Part shown: positions 40,621 through 47,187 of the stretch, piece by piece
Position numbering within the stretch: the stretch's first letter is position 1
How the letters are laid out: each line of letters starts with the position of its first letter
Origin: Couchioplanes caeruleus
Lineage (GTDB): Bacteria; Actinomycetota; Actinomycetes; Mycobacteriales; Micromonosporaceae
Length of the DNA stretch: 64,000 bases
Assembly (NCBI RefSeq): GCF_003751945.1
Contig: NZ_RJKL01000001.1
Location: 6,200,001 to 6,264,000 of the forward strand
Direction of reading: 5' to 3'
The notes under the pieces: model-generated
The model's database searches: none
What the model was told of the DNA's origin: nothing
What the model saw: only the letters and a program-made list of their open reading frames with translations
Position numbers and translations under genes: made by a program

Positions 40621-41340
40621 GTGGTACCGGAGAAGCGGAAGTTGGTCGTCGTCAGCGCGGCGATCGCGGCGGCGTTCGCGCTGACCGGGTGCGCCCCTGC
40701 GGGATACAACAGCAGCGACTACGGCGCCCAGCCGGCGGCCAACGCCGTCGAGGCCGGGGCGACCGCCGAAGCCGTCCCCGAGGCGGAGGCGACGCCGGGC
40801 GCGGAACCCGAGGACGAAGAGTCCGAAGAGGGCGGTGAGGGCGGCGAGGGCGCCGAGCTCAGCGAGGACGAGGTCACCAGCGAGCTCAAGGCGGCCGCGA
40901 TCAAGCGCATGGGCGAGACCGTCCAGAACCAGGACGGCTTCGTGCTGTACCGCTTCGACAAGGACAAGGTCGACCCGAAGGCCGTGTCCAACTGCAACGA
41001 CGACTGCGCGAAGGTCTGGCCGCCCGCCCTGATCAACAAGGGCGAGAAGCCCAAGCTCGACGGCGTGGACGCGAAGCTCGTCGGCACGGTCAAGCGCAAG
41101 GACGGCACGCTGCAACTGACCCTCGACAAGTGGCCGCTCTACACCTACATCGGTGACAAGGAGCCGGGCCAGTGGAAGGGCCAGAACGTGGCCGGCACCT
41201 GGTTCGTGATCACGCCCGAGGGCAAGAAGAACCTGACCTGCCTGCCGGCCGTCTCGAAGCCCGTCGCGCCGCCGTCGGACGGCGCCGGGGCCGAGGACGA
41301 CAGCCCCGAGGGCAGCGGTGGGTCCGACTACAGCTACTGA
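40621..41340 (+). CDS. COG4315-type lipoprotein with secreted repeats
   Basis: A 239-residue predicted lipoprotein. The lipobox is LTGC near residue 25; a very acidic linker (Glu/Asp/Gly-rich) leads to the paired 'secreted repeat' units: DGFVLYRFDKDKVDPKAV with CNDDCAKVWPP, and TLQLTLDKWPLYTYIGDK with GQNVAGTWFVITPEGK. Such proteins are common in actinobacteria, often near ECF sigma or redox genes; function unknown. GTG 40621 with GGGAGGG upstream. It follows the anti-sigma gene after a terminator, so it has its own promoter in the AT-rich 40431-40620 stretch, where I see no clear ECF site. Confidence 0.85.
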   Translation: MVPEKRKLVVVSAAIAAAFALTGCAPAGYNSSDYGAQPAANAVEAGATAEAVPEAEATPGAEPEDEESEEGGEGGEGAELSEDEVTSELKAAAIKRMGETVQNQDGFVLYRFDKDKVDPKAVSNCNDDCAKVWPPALINKGEKPKLDGVDAKLVGTVKRKDGTLQLTLDKWPLYTYIGDKEPGQWKGQNVAGTWFVITPEGKKNLTCLPAVSKPVAPPSDGAGAEDDSPEGSGGSDYSY

Positions 41341-41494
41341 GTGAAATCGTGGCCGGTCGACGTCTTTCATTGGCGGCGGCCGGCCGCGGCGCCGGCGGAT
41401 TCCACGGCCTCAAGTTCTCTTTAAGTCGAGCGTAAGTAGTTCGTTTTCCATTGCGACAGCCAAGACCTGCTCCTAGCGTTTCTCGCAGGTCACA

Positions 41495-41519
41495 GGAATT
41501 TCTCAGAAACGTTTCCGTC
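41495..41519 (+). promoter_or_regulatory. ECF-type promoter before the DUF4142 gene
   Basis: GGAAT (41495-41499), a 16-base spacer, CGTC (41516-41519): a very good match to the GGAAC/T-N16-17-CGTC pattern of ECF sigma promoters. It would start transcription about 15 bases before the ATG at 41540. The adjacent SigL-like factor is the obvious candidate. The spacer includes TTTCTCAGAAA, a near-palindrome. Confidence 0.5.
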
Positions 41520-41539
41520 CTCGTCGGAGGTGTCAAAAG

Positions 41540-42319
41540 ATGATCGCCGCCCGTTCCTCCCGCCGGCCGCAGCGCTGGCTGGTGGGCGCTCTGGTCACGA
41601 CCCTGGCGTTCCTGCTGGCCCCCGCCGGCACAGCCCGGGCGGCCGAGCCGGGTCCGGTGCCGGTTCCGCCGAGCATGAACGCCCAGGGCAAGGGCAGCGT
41701 CTCGCTGGCGGACCGGGACTTCGTCATCAAGGTCCGGCTCGCCGGACTGTGGGAGATTCCCGCGGGCAACATGGCCGTCCAGAAGTCCAAGGACCCGCGG
41801 ATCCAGGAGATCGGCAAGTCGATCTCCGCGCAGCACGTGGTCCTCGACAAGCTCGACATGGCGGTCGCCAAGAAGCTCGGCATCGCCCTGCCGAACCTGC
41901 CCAACAACGAACAGCAGGGCTGGCTCAACGAGATGAACAACGCTCCGGCGCCGGAGCAGTTCGACCAGCTCTACATCGACCGGCTCCGGGCGGCGCACGG
42001 CAAGATCTTCCCGGCGATCGCGACGATCCGGGCCAGCACCCGCAACGACGAGGTCCGCAAGCTGGCGCAGCAGACCAACCAGTTCGTCATGACGCACATG
42101 ACCCTGCTGGAGAGCAGCGGCATCGTCGACTACGGCGCGCTGCCGACGGCCCCCGCGCCGGCCGGCGCGGGTGGGCCGGCCGTGGACACCGCGATGGTCG
42201 CCGCCGCCAGCAGCTCGGGTGGCGTGCCCGGGGTCAGCACCTCCGTCATCCTCATCGTCCTCGCCGGAGCCCTCGTGGCCGGCGTGGTCACCACGATGCG
42301 TATCTTCCGGCCGCGGTAG
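41540..42319 (+). CDS. DUF4142 exported protein with C-terminal membrane anchor
   Basis: A 259-residue exported protein. A Sec signal peptide (WLVGALVTTLAFLLAPAG, cleavage near ARAAEP) is followed by the four-helix DUF4142 domain (FVIKVRLAGLWEIPAGNMAV, SKDPRIQEIGKSISAQHVVL, NDEVRKLAQQTNQFVMTHMT) and, after a short Ala/Pro linker, a C-terminal TM (VILIVLAGALVAGVVTTM) with a basic tail. The domain is ferritin-like in fold; no metal-binding carboxylate pattern is obvious. ATG 41540 with TCGGAGG nine bases upstream. A good ECF-type promoter precedes it, tying it to the nearby sigma factor. Confidence 0.88.
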   Translation: MIAARSSRRPQRWLVGALVTTLAFLLAPAGTARAAEPGPVPVPPSMNAQGKGSVSLADRDFVIKVRLAGLWEIPAGNMAVQKSKDPRIQEIGKSISAQHVVLDKLDMAVAKKLGIALPNLPNNEQQGWLNEMNNAPAPEQFDQLYIDRLRAAHGKIFPAIATIRASTRNDEVRKLAQQTNQFVMTHMTLLESSGIVDYGALPTAPAPAGAGGPAVDTAMVAAASSSGGVPGVSTSVILIVLAGALVAGVVTTMRIFRPR

Positions 42320-42416
42320 CGCGCGGACGGTAATCGACCTGGCCAGCCGACCAGGCGTAGGCAACACCCCGGCGGCTCCACCGCCCGCCACGTGTGGACA
42401 GAGAAAGGTGTCAGCA

Positions 42417-43697
42417 ATGCGAAGGTCGCAGTACCGGCGCGAATCCAGCAAGTCCAAGTGGTTCACCGGTCGGCGCCGGATCATCGCCGCGGTAGCCACC
42501 CTGGTTGCCTTCGGCGGCATCGTCACCGTCACGCAGGTGTCCGACGCGAGCACGAAGCGTTCGACCCAGCGCGCTCTGGCCGCATGCAATAACCTCCAGG
42601 CGCCGAAGAAGTCACAGCTCTCGACCGAGACCCGGAAGGGCTCTTACACCACCGACAAGGGCCGGGTCACCCAGCACGCCGACGACGGCGGCGGCAACGT
42701 GCCGACCACCGAGCAGATGCGGGCCCGCTGTCGCCAGTGGGTCACGCAGAACACCGGCAACAACACCAACACAGGCAACAACACCAATGCCGAGGGTGAT
42801 CAGCAGCAGGACGGTCAGCAGCAGGACGGTCAGCAGCAGGACGGTCAGCAACAGGACGGTCAGCAACAGGACGGTCAGGACAACGACGGTCAGAACAACG
42901 ACGGTCAGGACAACGACGGCCAGAACAACGATGGCAACAACGACGGCCAGAACAACGACGGCAACAACGGTGGCAACCCGCCGCCCGGTGCCGGCCTCGG
43001 CGTTCTGACCAATAGCTGCCAGACCAGCCAGCTCCAGCCGCACGACGGTTTCCAGAACGGCAACCGCTGCGTCTCCACCGAGTTCGGTGAGGTCGGCGCC
43101 GCCGGGAACAACCCGTCGCTGCTGATCACCGAGGCGCCGCAGCAGGTCCAGGAGGGCCAGGCGTTCACACTGAAGGTGAGCACCCGCAACCTGATCCGCG
43201 ACCGCTTCCTCGCGGCCGGTCAGGGCGGCTACTACGTGGAGTCCTCGGTGCTGCAGGGCGGCCTCGTCCGCGGTCACTTCCACACCGCCTGCCGGATGCT
43301 GGACAACACCAACGCCGCTCCGAACCCGGAGCCCGCGCCGGCGTTCTTCGTGGCCACCGAGGACAACCAGGGTGGAGCCGCTCCCGACGTCGTGACCATC
43401 CAGGTCCCGGGCCTGCCCGACGAGGGTCTCGCCCAGTGCGCCTCGTGGGCCGGTGACGGCTCGCACCGCATCCCGATGATGGAGCGCGCCAACCAGACCC
43501 CGGCCTTCGACGCGGTGCGCATCCAGGTCGGCAACAACAACGACGGTCAGAACAACGACGGTCAGAACAACGACGGTCAGAACAACGACGGTCAGAACGA
43601 CAACGACGGCCAGAACAACGACGGCCAGAACGACAACGACGGCCAGAACAACGACGGCCAGAACGACAACGACGGCCAGAACAACGACGGCCGTTAA
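42417..43697 (+). CDS. Secreted protein with N/Q/D/G pentapeptide arrays flanking a globular domain
   Basis: A 426-residue exported protein. A basic leader and one hydrophobic segment (IIAAVATLVAFGGIVTVT) act as signal. The mature part has three zones: a helical Cys-containing head (to about 125), array 1 of QQQDG and Q(D/N)NDG pentapeptides (129-183), a globular domain (about 190-370) with SCQTSQLQPHDGFQNGNRC, RNLIRDRFLAAGQGGYY, GHFHTACRML and FFVATEDNQGGA, then array 2 of QNNDG/QNDNDG (about 373-425). I do not recognise the central domain. Asp-Asn-Gly spacing recalls calcium-binding repeats. ATG 42417 lies just after GAGAAAGGTG. Confidence 0.85.
   Translation: MRRSQYRRESSKSKWFTGRRRIIAAVATLVAFGGIVTVTQVSDASTKRSTQRALAACNNLQAPKKSQLSTETRKGSYTTDKGRVTQHADDGGGNVPTTEQMRARCRQWVTQNTGNNTNTGNNTNAEGDQQQDGQQQDGQQQDGQQQDGQQQDGQDNDGQNNDGQDNDGQNNDGNNDGQNNDGNNGGNPPPGAGLGVLTNSCQTSQLQPHDGFQNGNRCVSTEFGEVGAAGNNPSLLITEAPQQVQEGQAFTLKVSTRNLIRDRFLAAGQGGYYVESSVLQGGLVRGHFHTACRMLDNTNAAPNPEPAPAFFVATEDNQGGAAPDVVTIQVPGLPDEGLAQCASWAGDGSHRIPMMERANQTPAFDAVRIQVGNNNDGQNNDGQNNDGQNNDGQNDNDGQNNDGQNDNDGQNNDGQNDNDGQNNDGR
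42801..42965 (+). repeat. 15-bp tandem repeat array 1 (QQQDG then QDNDG/QNNDG)
   Basis: Five near-identical 15-bp units CAGCAGCAGGACGGT from 42801 (the last two have CAGCAACAG), then about six degenerate units reading CAGGACAACGACGGT or CAGAACAACGACGGT. All keep the reading frame. Likely to vary in copy number by slippage. Confidence 0.92.
43533..43694 (+). repeat. Tandem repeat array 2 (QNNDG, QNDNDG)
   Basis: Four units of AACAACGACGGTCAG, then three 33-bp higher-order units encoding QNDNDGQNNDG. The second array uses the same Q-N-N-D-G words as the end of array 1, so the two probably share origin. In frame to the stop codon. Confidence 0.92.
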
Positions 43698-43748
43698 GAG
43701 CAACGACAACTAGGTACGGAGCCCTACCGCACCCGGGAACCGAACCCC

Positions 43749-43783
43749 GCGGGGCCGCGCCACCTCTCCAGGTGCCGCCCCGC
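43749..43783 (+). terminator. Imperfect GC-rich hairpin after the repeat protein
   Basis: Arms around GGGGCCGCGCCACCT and AGGTGCCGCCCC with a CTCC loop and one mismatch plus a bulge, about 50 bases after the stop codon. No T-run; probable terminator. Confidence 0.5.
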
Positions 43784-43946
43784 CGGGACCCCCCGTCGGA
43801 GACCGGTCGTCGTCCACCCCCCTGAGGACGGCACGCGGCAGGCGGCTCGAACAAGGAATCGGCTGACGAAAGGAGGCGCGATACCACTCGAGCCGAGCTA
43901 TCAGCTCCGCCACCGGGTGACGCGGACCCAGTCCGCCCACCTCACC

Positions 43947-43980
43947 GATGGCCCTGACCGGGAGCGCGGTCAGGGCCATC
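43947..43980. terminator. Perfect 13-bp hairpin between repeat protein and DoxX remnant
   Basis: GATGGCCCTGACC (43947-43959), loop GGGAGCGC, GGTCAGGGCCATC (43968-43980). It sits 14 bases before the stop of the minus-strand DoxX remnant, so it could terminate both strands. The sequence 43784-43946 holds nothing else that I can support. Confidence 0.65.
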
Positions 43981-43993
43981 GGCATGCGGTGCG

Positions 43994-44317
43994 TCAGATC
44001 AGCCAGCGGTTCCTGCGGACGAACGCAATCCCGGCCCAACGGCGGCCCAAACCCAAGCTGTGTCCGGCGTAGGCCGCGGCGCAGACGATCAGGGCCACGC
44101 CGACGGCGAGCATGCCGAGCATGAAGAGCCAGTCGGCCCACCAGGCGCCCGCCATCGCGTGAAACGCCGGTCGCAGCGGGCCGGCCTCGAGCGAGCCGAG
44201 GAAGCCCCGGGTGGGCGAGCCGCCGTGGATCCAGGCCTTCGCCGTCGGGGTCGCGTACCCCAGGCCCAGGGTCTTGTCCAGGAACGCCCAGAGGAAGACG
44301 AAGCCGGTCGGACACCC
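43994..44317 (-). pseudogene. DoxX-family membrane protein remnant
   Basis: Reading the minus strand from 44317 to the TGA at 43994-43996 gives 107 codons that clearly belong to the actinobacterial DoxX family: GFVFLWAFLDKTLGLGYAT, AKAWIHGGSPTRGFLGSLE, GAWWADWLFMLGMLAVGVAL and the family C-terminus LGLGRRWAGIAFVRRNRWLI. Two defects: the frame opens directly after a stop with no start codon and no N-terminal TM lead-in, and from GVAL the sequence jumps straight to the last TM, so about 60-70 residues (a middle TM region) are missing in frame. Intact homologues have four TMs. It is therefore a decayed gene. Confidence 0.75.
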
Positions 44318-44414
44318 TCACCCTCGTCTTTCCCGCCGTCCGGCGCGTGGGCCGAACTCACCGCCTCCGCGGGACCAAAGTCCCCATCACCTTCGCGGTA
44401 GGCCCCGTTCGATA

Positions 44415-44444
44415 TGTATCGAAGAATGTAACTATCTCGATACA
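44415..44444. promoter_or_regulatory. Inverted repeat in the protease promoter region
   Basis: TGTATCGA (44415-44422) and TCGATACA (44437-44444), a perfect 8-bp inverted repeat with 14 bases between, in a distinctly AT-rich patch 57 bases before the serine protease ATG. A good candidate operator, maybe of the TetR or PadR/MarR type; the regulator is unknown. Confidence 0.5.
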
Positions 44445-44500
44445 GTTGTTACGGGCAACCCGCCCGCCGTCACCCCCAACGGCACAGACAGGACGACCGC

Positions 44501-45238
44501 ATGCGTACCCTCGCCCGGACACTCCTCACGGTCACCGCCACCGCCGTCGGTCTGCTCACGCCGGCCGTCGCCATCGCGTCACCCGTCCCCGACCCCGTCA
44601 GTCCCCGCATCGTCAACGGCCGGCCCGCCACCCAGAACTACTCGTTCATGGTGTACGTGTCGGGCTGTTCCGGCTCCCTGATCAAGGCCAACTGGGCCGT
44701 CACCGCCAGGCACTGCCCGACGCCCAGCTCGGTGCGCGTCGGCAGCATCGACCGCACCAGCGGCGGCACGGTCGTCTCCGTGCGGCGCGCGGTGAGCCAC
44801 TCGCGGATCGACGTCAAGCTGCTCGAGCTGACGTCGTCCGTCACCCACGCCCCCGCGCCGATCCCGACGTCCTCGGGCGCGGTCGGCACGGCGACCCGGA
44901 TCATCGGCTGGGGCCAGACCTGCCCGACCCGCGGCTGCGGCCCCACGCCGAACGTCGCGAACGAACTCGACACGTCGATCGTGTCGGACAGCCGCTGCAC
45001 CGGCATCGACGCGGCGTACGAGATCTGCACCAACAACACCAACGGCAACGCCGGCGCCTGCTACGGCGACTCCGGCGGACCGCAGGTGCGCACGATCAAC
45101 GGCCGCTGGGCGCTGATCGGCGTGACGAGCCGCTCGGGCAATGGCAGCCCGGTCTGCGCGACCGGCCCGTCCATCTACGGCGACCTCTCGTCGATCCGCA
45201 ACTGGGTCAACCAGCAGGTGGGCGGCCTCCCCTCCTGA
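44501..45238 (+). CDS. Secreted trypsin-like serine protease (S1)
   Basis: A 245-residue secreted protease. Signal peptide: TLARTLLTVTATAVGLLTPA, ending AIASPVP. The propeptide is short; the mature end is PRIVNGRPATQNYSFMV. The triad is complete: His in WAVTARHCP, Asp in SRIDVKLLEL and Ser in CYGDSGGP. The S1-pocket residue region CYGDSGGPQ follows NAGA; Cys pairs include SGCSGS-HC and TCPTRGC. Streptogrisin/trypsin-like proteases are used for protein scavenging. An AT-rich promoter with an inverted repeat precedes it and a hairpin terminator follows. Confidence 0.93.
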   Translation: MRTLARTLLTVTATAVGLLTPAVAIASPVPDPVSPRIVNGRPATQNYSFMVYVSGCSGSLIKANWAVTARHCPTPSSVRVGSIDRTSGGTVVSVRRAVSHSRIDVKLLELTSSVTHAPAPIPTSSGAVGTATRIIGWGQTCPTRGCGPTPNVANELDTSIVSDSRCTGIDAAYEICTNNTNGNAGACYGDSGGPQVRTINGRWALIGVTSRSGNGSPVCATGPSIYGDLSSIRNWVNQQVGGLPS

Positions 45239-45250
45239 CCGCCCCGACGA

Positions 45251-45284
45251 ACGGGCCGGCGTGACCTCGGTCGCACCGGCCCGT
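45251..45284 (+). terminator. Hairpin terminator after protease gene
   Basis: ACGGGCCGG (45251-45259) and CCGGCCCGT (45276-45284), a perfect 9-bp stem with a 16-base loop, 12 bases after the protease stop. Confidence 0.65.
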
Positions 45285-45287
45285 CCG

Positions 45288-45355
45288 TGCGCGTCGTCCG
45301 GGTCGGCCCGGGTGCGGGGCAAGCCTGCGCGTCGTCCGGGTCGGCCCGGGGTGCG
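45288..45355. repeat. 38-bp direct repeat, two copies
   Basis: TGCGCGTCGTCCGGGTCGGC begins at 45288 and again at 45326, each followed by CCGGG(G)TGCG. The copies lie in the gap between the protease terminator and the glycosylase gene; nothing else is seen in 45285-45482 except a TATAGT hexamer (45478-45483) that could be a -10 element. Confidence 0.7.
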
Positions 45356-45482
45356 CGCCAAGCCGCGGATGTCGGTGCCCTTCCCCAAGCCCTTCCGCGG
45401 CGAGGACACTCGCGAACAGTTGCCGGACGGCCGGCATGACCGACCCTGTGACCAGGTGGGCGGGGCGGTGGGCGAACGTATA

Positions 45483-46400
45483 GTGGCGCGGGTGACGACG
45501 ACGGTGACGCGCCGGCTGCGGCCGCCGGACGGCTACGCCTTCTCCGGCACCCTGCGGTCGCTGGTCGTCGTCCGGCACGATCCCTGCGGCAGGCTCGCCG
45601 ACGGGGATTTCTGGCTCTCCGCGCGTACGCCCGAGGGGCCCGCGTCCTTGCATCTCGCCCGGATGGGCGCGGAATTGACCGCGACCGGGCACGGGCCCGG
45701 CGCGGGCTGGATCGTCGAGCGGGCCGACGCGATCGCCGGGTTGCGCGACGACCTCGGCGACTTCCCGGCCCTTGCGGCGCGTCACCCGCTGGTTGCGCGG
45801 CTGGCGAAGACCTTCTCCGGGGTACGGTTCCCCGCCACCGGCCGGCTCTTCCATCGCCTGATCCGGGCGGTACTGGAGCAGAAGGTCACCGGCATCGAGG
45901 CGCACCGGGCGTACCGTGCGCTCGTCCGGCACTTCGGTGAGCCGGCGCCCGGGCCCGCCGGGCTGGTGCTGCCGCCCGACCCGGACGCGGTGGCGGCGAC
46001 GCCGTACTGGACCTTCCATCCCTTCGGGGTGGAGCAGCGGCGCACCCAGGCCTTGCTTCGCTGTGCCGTCGAGGCGGCCCGGCTGGAGCGCTGCGAGGAC
46101 AGCGTCGAGGCGACCCGCCGGCTGACCGCGATCGCGGGAATCGGGCCGTGGACCGCGGCCGAGGTGGTCCGCACCGCGTACGGCGACCCGGACGCGGTCA
46201 GCGTCGGCGACTTCCACATCCCGAACACGGTGGCGTGGGCGCTGGCGGGAGAGGCGCGCGGCACCGACGCCCGGATGCTGGAGCTGTTGGAGCCGTTCGC
46301 CGGTCACCGCGGCCGGGTCTGCGAGCTGCTCGCGGCCGGCGGCATCGCCGCTCCCAAGTTCGGCCCGCGGATGCCGATCCGCGGCTTCGCGCGCTTCTGA
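45483..46400 (+). CDS. AlkA-type DNA-3-methyladenine glycosylase
   Basis: Excises alkylated bases from DNA. A 305-residue protein with an AlkA N-terminal beta domain (RPPDGYAFSGTLRSLVVV) and the helix-hairpin-helix GPD region: LIRAVLEQKVTGIEAHRAYR, LTAIAGIGPWTAAEVV, and the catalytic Asp in AVSVGDFHIPNTVAW. No Ada-like domain is fused. GTG 45483 or 45492 is likely; TATAGT just upstream would suit a leaderless transcript starting at 45492. The ROK kinase follows eight bases after the stop on the same strand, though a functional link is not evident. Confidence 0.9.
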   Translation: MARVTTTVTRRLRPPDGYAFSGTLRSLVVVRHDPCGRLADGDFWLSARTPEGPASLHLARMGAELTATGHGPGAGWIVERADAIAGLRDDLGDFPALAARHPLVARLAKTFSGVRFPATGRLFHRLIRAVLEQKVTGIEAHRAYRALVRHFGEPAPGPAGLVLPPDPDAVAATPYWTFHPFGVEQRRTQALLRCAVEAARLERCEDSVEATRRLTAIAGIGPWTAAEVVRTAYGDPDAVSVGDFHIPNTVAWALAGEARGTDARMLELLEPFAGHRGRVCELLAAGGIAAPKFGPRMPIRGFARF

Positions 46401-46407
46401 ACGCAAT

Positions 46408-47181
46408 ATGAACTGTCAGACTGCACGTGTGGCATTCACGTTGACGATCGACTGCGGCGGCGGGGGCATCAAGGGGTCGGTGCTCGACGAGGCGGGCACG
46501 ATGCGGGCCCAGCCGCTGCGGGTGCCCACGCCGTACCCGTTGCCTCCGGATCTTTTCGTCAAGACGCTGGTCGGGCTGGGGGAGCGGCTGCCGACCGCCG
46601 ACCGGGTCACCGTCGGCATGCCGGGGATGCTGCGTCACGGCGTCGTGGTGGCCACGCCGCACTACATCACCCGCAGCGGGCCCCGCACCAGGGTGGATCC
46701 GGAGCTGGTCGAAGCGTGGTACGGCTTCGACGCGCGCACCGCGCTGGCCGAGGCGTTCGGGCTGCCCACGCTGGTGCTCAACGACGCCGAGGTGCACGGC
46801 GCCGGGGTGGTCGCGGGCACCGGCTGCGAGCTGATCCTGACCCTGGGGACGGGCCTGGGCTGCGCGCTGTTCGACGGCGGCACCCTCGCGCCGCACCTGG
46901 AGATGTCGCAGGCGCCGGTGCGGTGGGGGATGAGCTACGACACCTACATCGGCGAGCACGAGCGCCGCCGGCTCGGCGACGCGCTCTGGTCCCGGCGGGT
47001 CCGCAACGTCGTCGAGGGACTGCGCCCGGTCTTCCTGTGGGACCGCCTCTACCTGGGCGGCGGGAACTCGCGGCTGATCACCGCGACGCAGCTCGCCCGG
47101 ATGGGCGACGACGTGGTGGTGGTGCCCAACACCGCCGGCATCGTCGGCGGCGTCCGGGCCTGGGCGCTGCAGGCCCGCTGA
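46408..47181 (+). CDS. ROK-family sugar kinase (polyphosphate-glucokinase-like)
   Basis: A 257-residue ROK kinase. The phosphate-binding start is TLTIDCGGGGIKGSVLDEAG, the catalytic Asp is in LVLNDAEVHGAGVVAG, and the adenosine-site strand LILTLGTGLGCALFDGG is followed by LEMSQAPVRWG. The ROK zinc motif (CxCGxxGC) is absent, which, with the short length and GGGGIKG start, points to the polyphosphate/ATP glucokinase branch. The C-terminal GGGNSRLI is the usual ROK closing block. ATG 46408 has no clear Shine-Dalgarno; GTG 46429 would match the family start better. Likely substrate glucose, by inference. Confidence 0.85.
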   Translation: MNCQTARVAFTLTIDCGGGGIKGSVLDEAGTMRAQPLRVPTPYPLPPDLFVKTLVGLGERLPTADRVTVGMPGMLRHGVVVATPHYITRSGPRTRVDPELVEAWYGFDARTALAEAFGLPTLVLNDAEVHGAGVVAGTGCELILTLGTGLGCALFDGGTLAPHLEMSQAPVRWGMSYDTYIGEHERRRLGDALWSRRVRNVVEGLRPVFLWDRLYLGGGNSRLITATQLARMGDDVVVVPNTAGIVGGVRAWALQAR

Positions 47182-47187
47182 GCCCGG

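Noticed and set aside
42801..43694. CRISPR-like tandem repeats
   Set aside because: Units are 15 or 33 bp, contiguous, in frame and without unique spacers: coding repeats.
42612..43709. A minus-strand frame of Val/Leu repeats (VVVLAVVVL-type), looking like a membrane protein
   Set aside because: It is the complement of the Asn/Asp/Gly repeat arrays; the hydrophobic pattern is a product of the repeat sequence.
43835..43905. A tRNA-like stretch on the minus strand (GATAGCTCGGCTCGAG, later TTGTTCGAGCC)
   Set aside because: No acceptor stem pairing, no proper anticodon arm and no GTTCGAATCC-type T arm in register. A tRNA-finder run would settle it.
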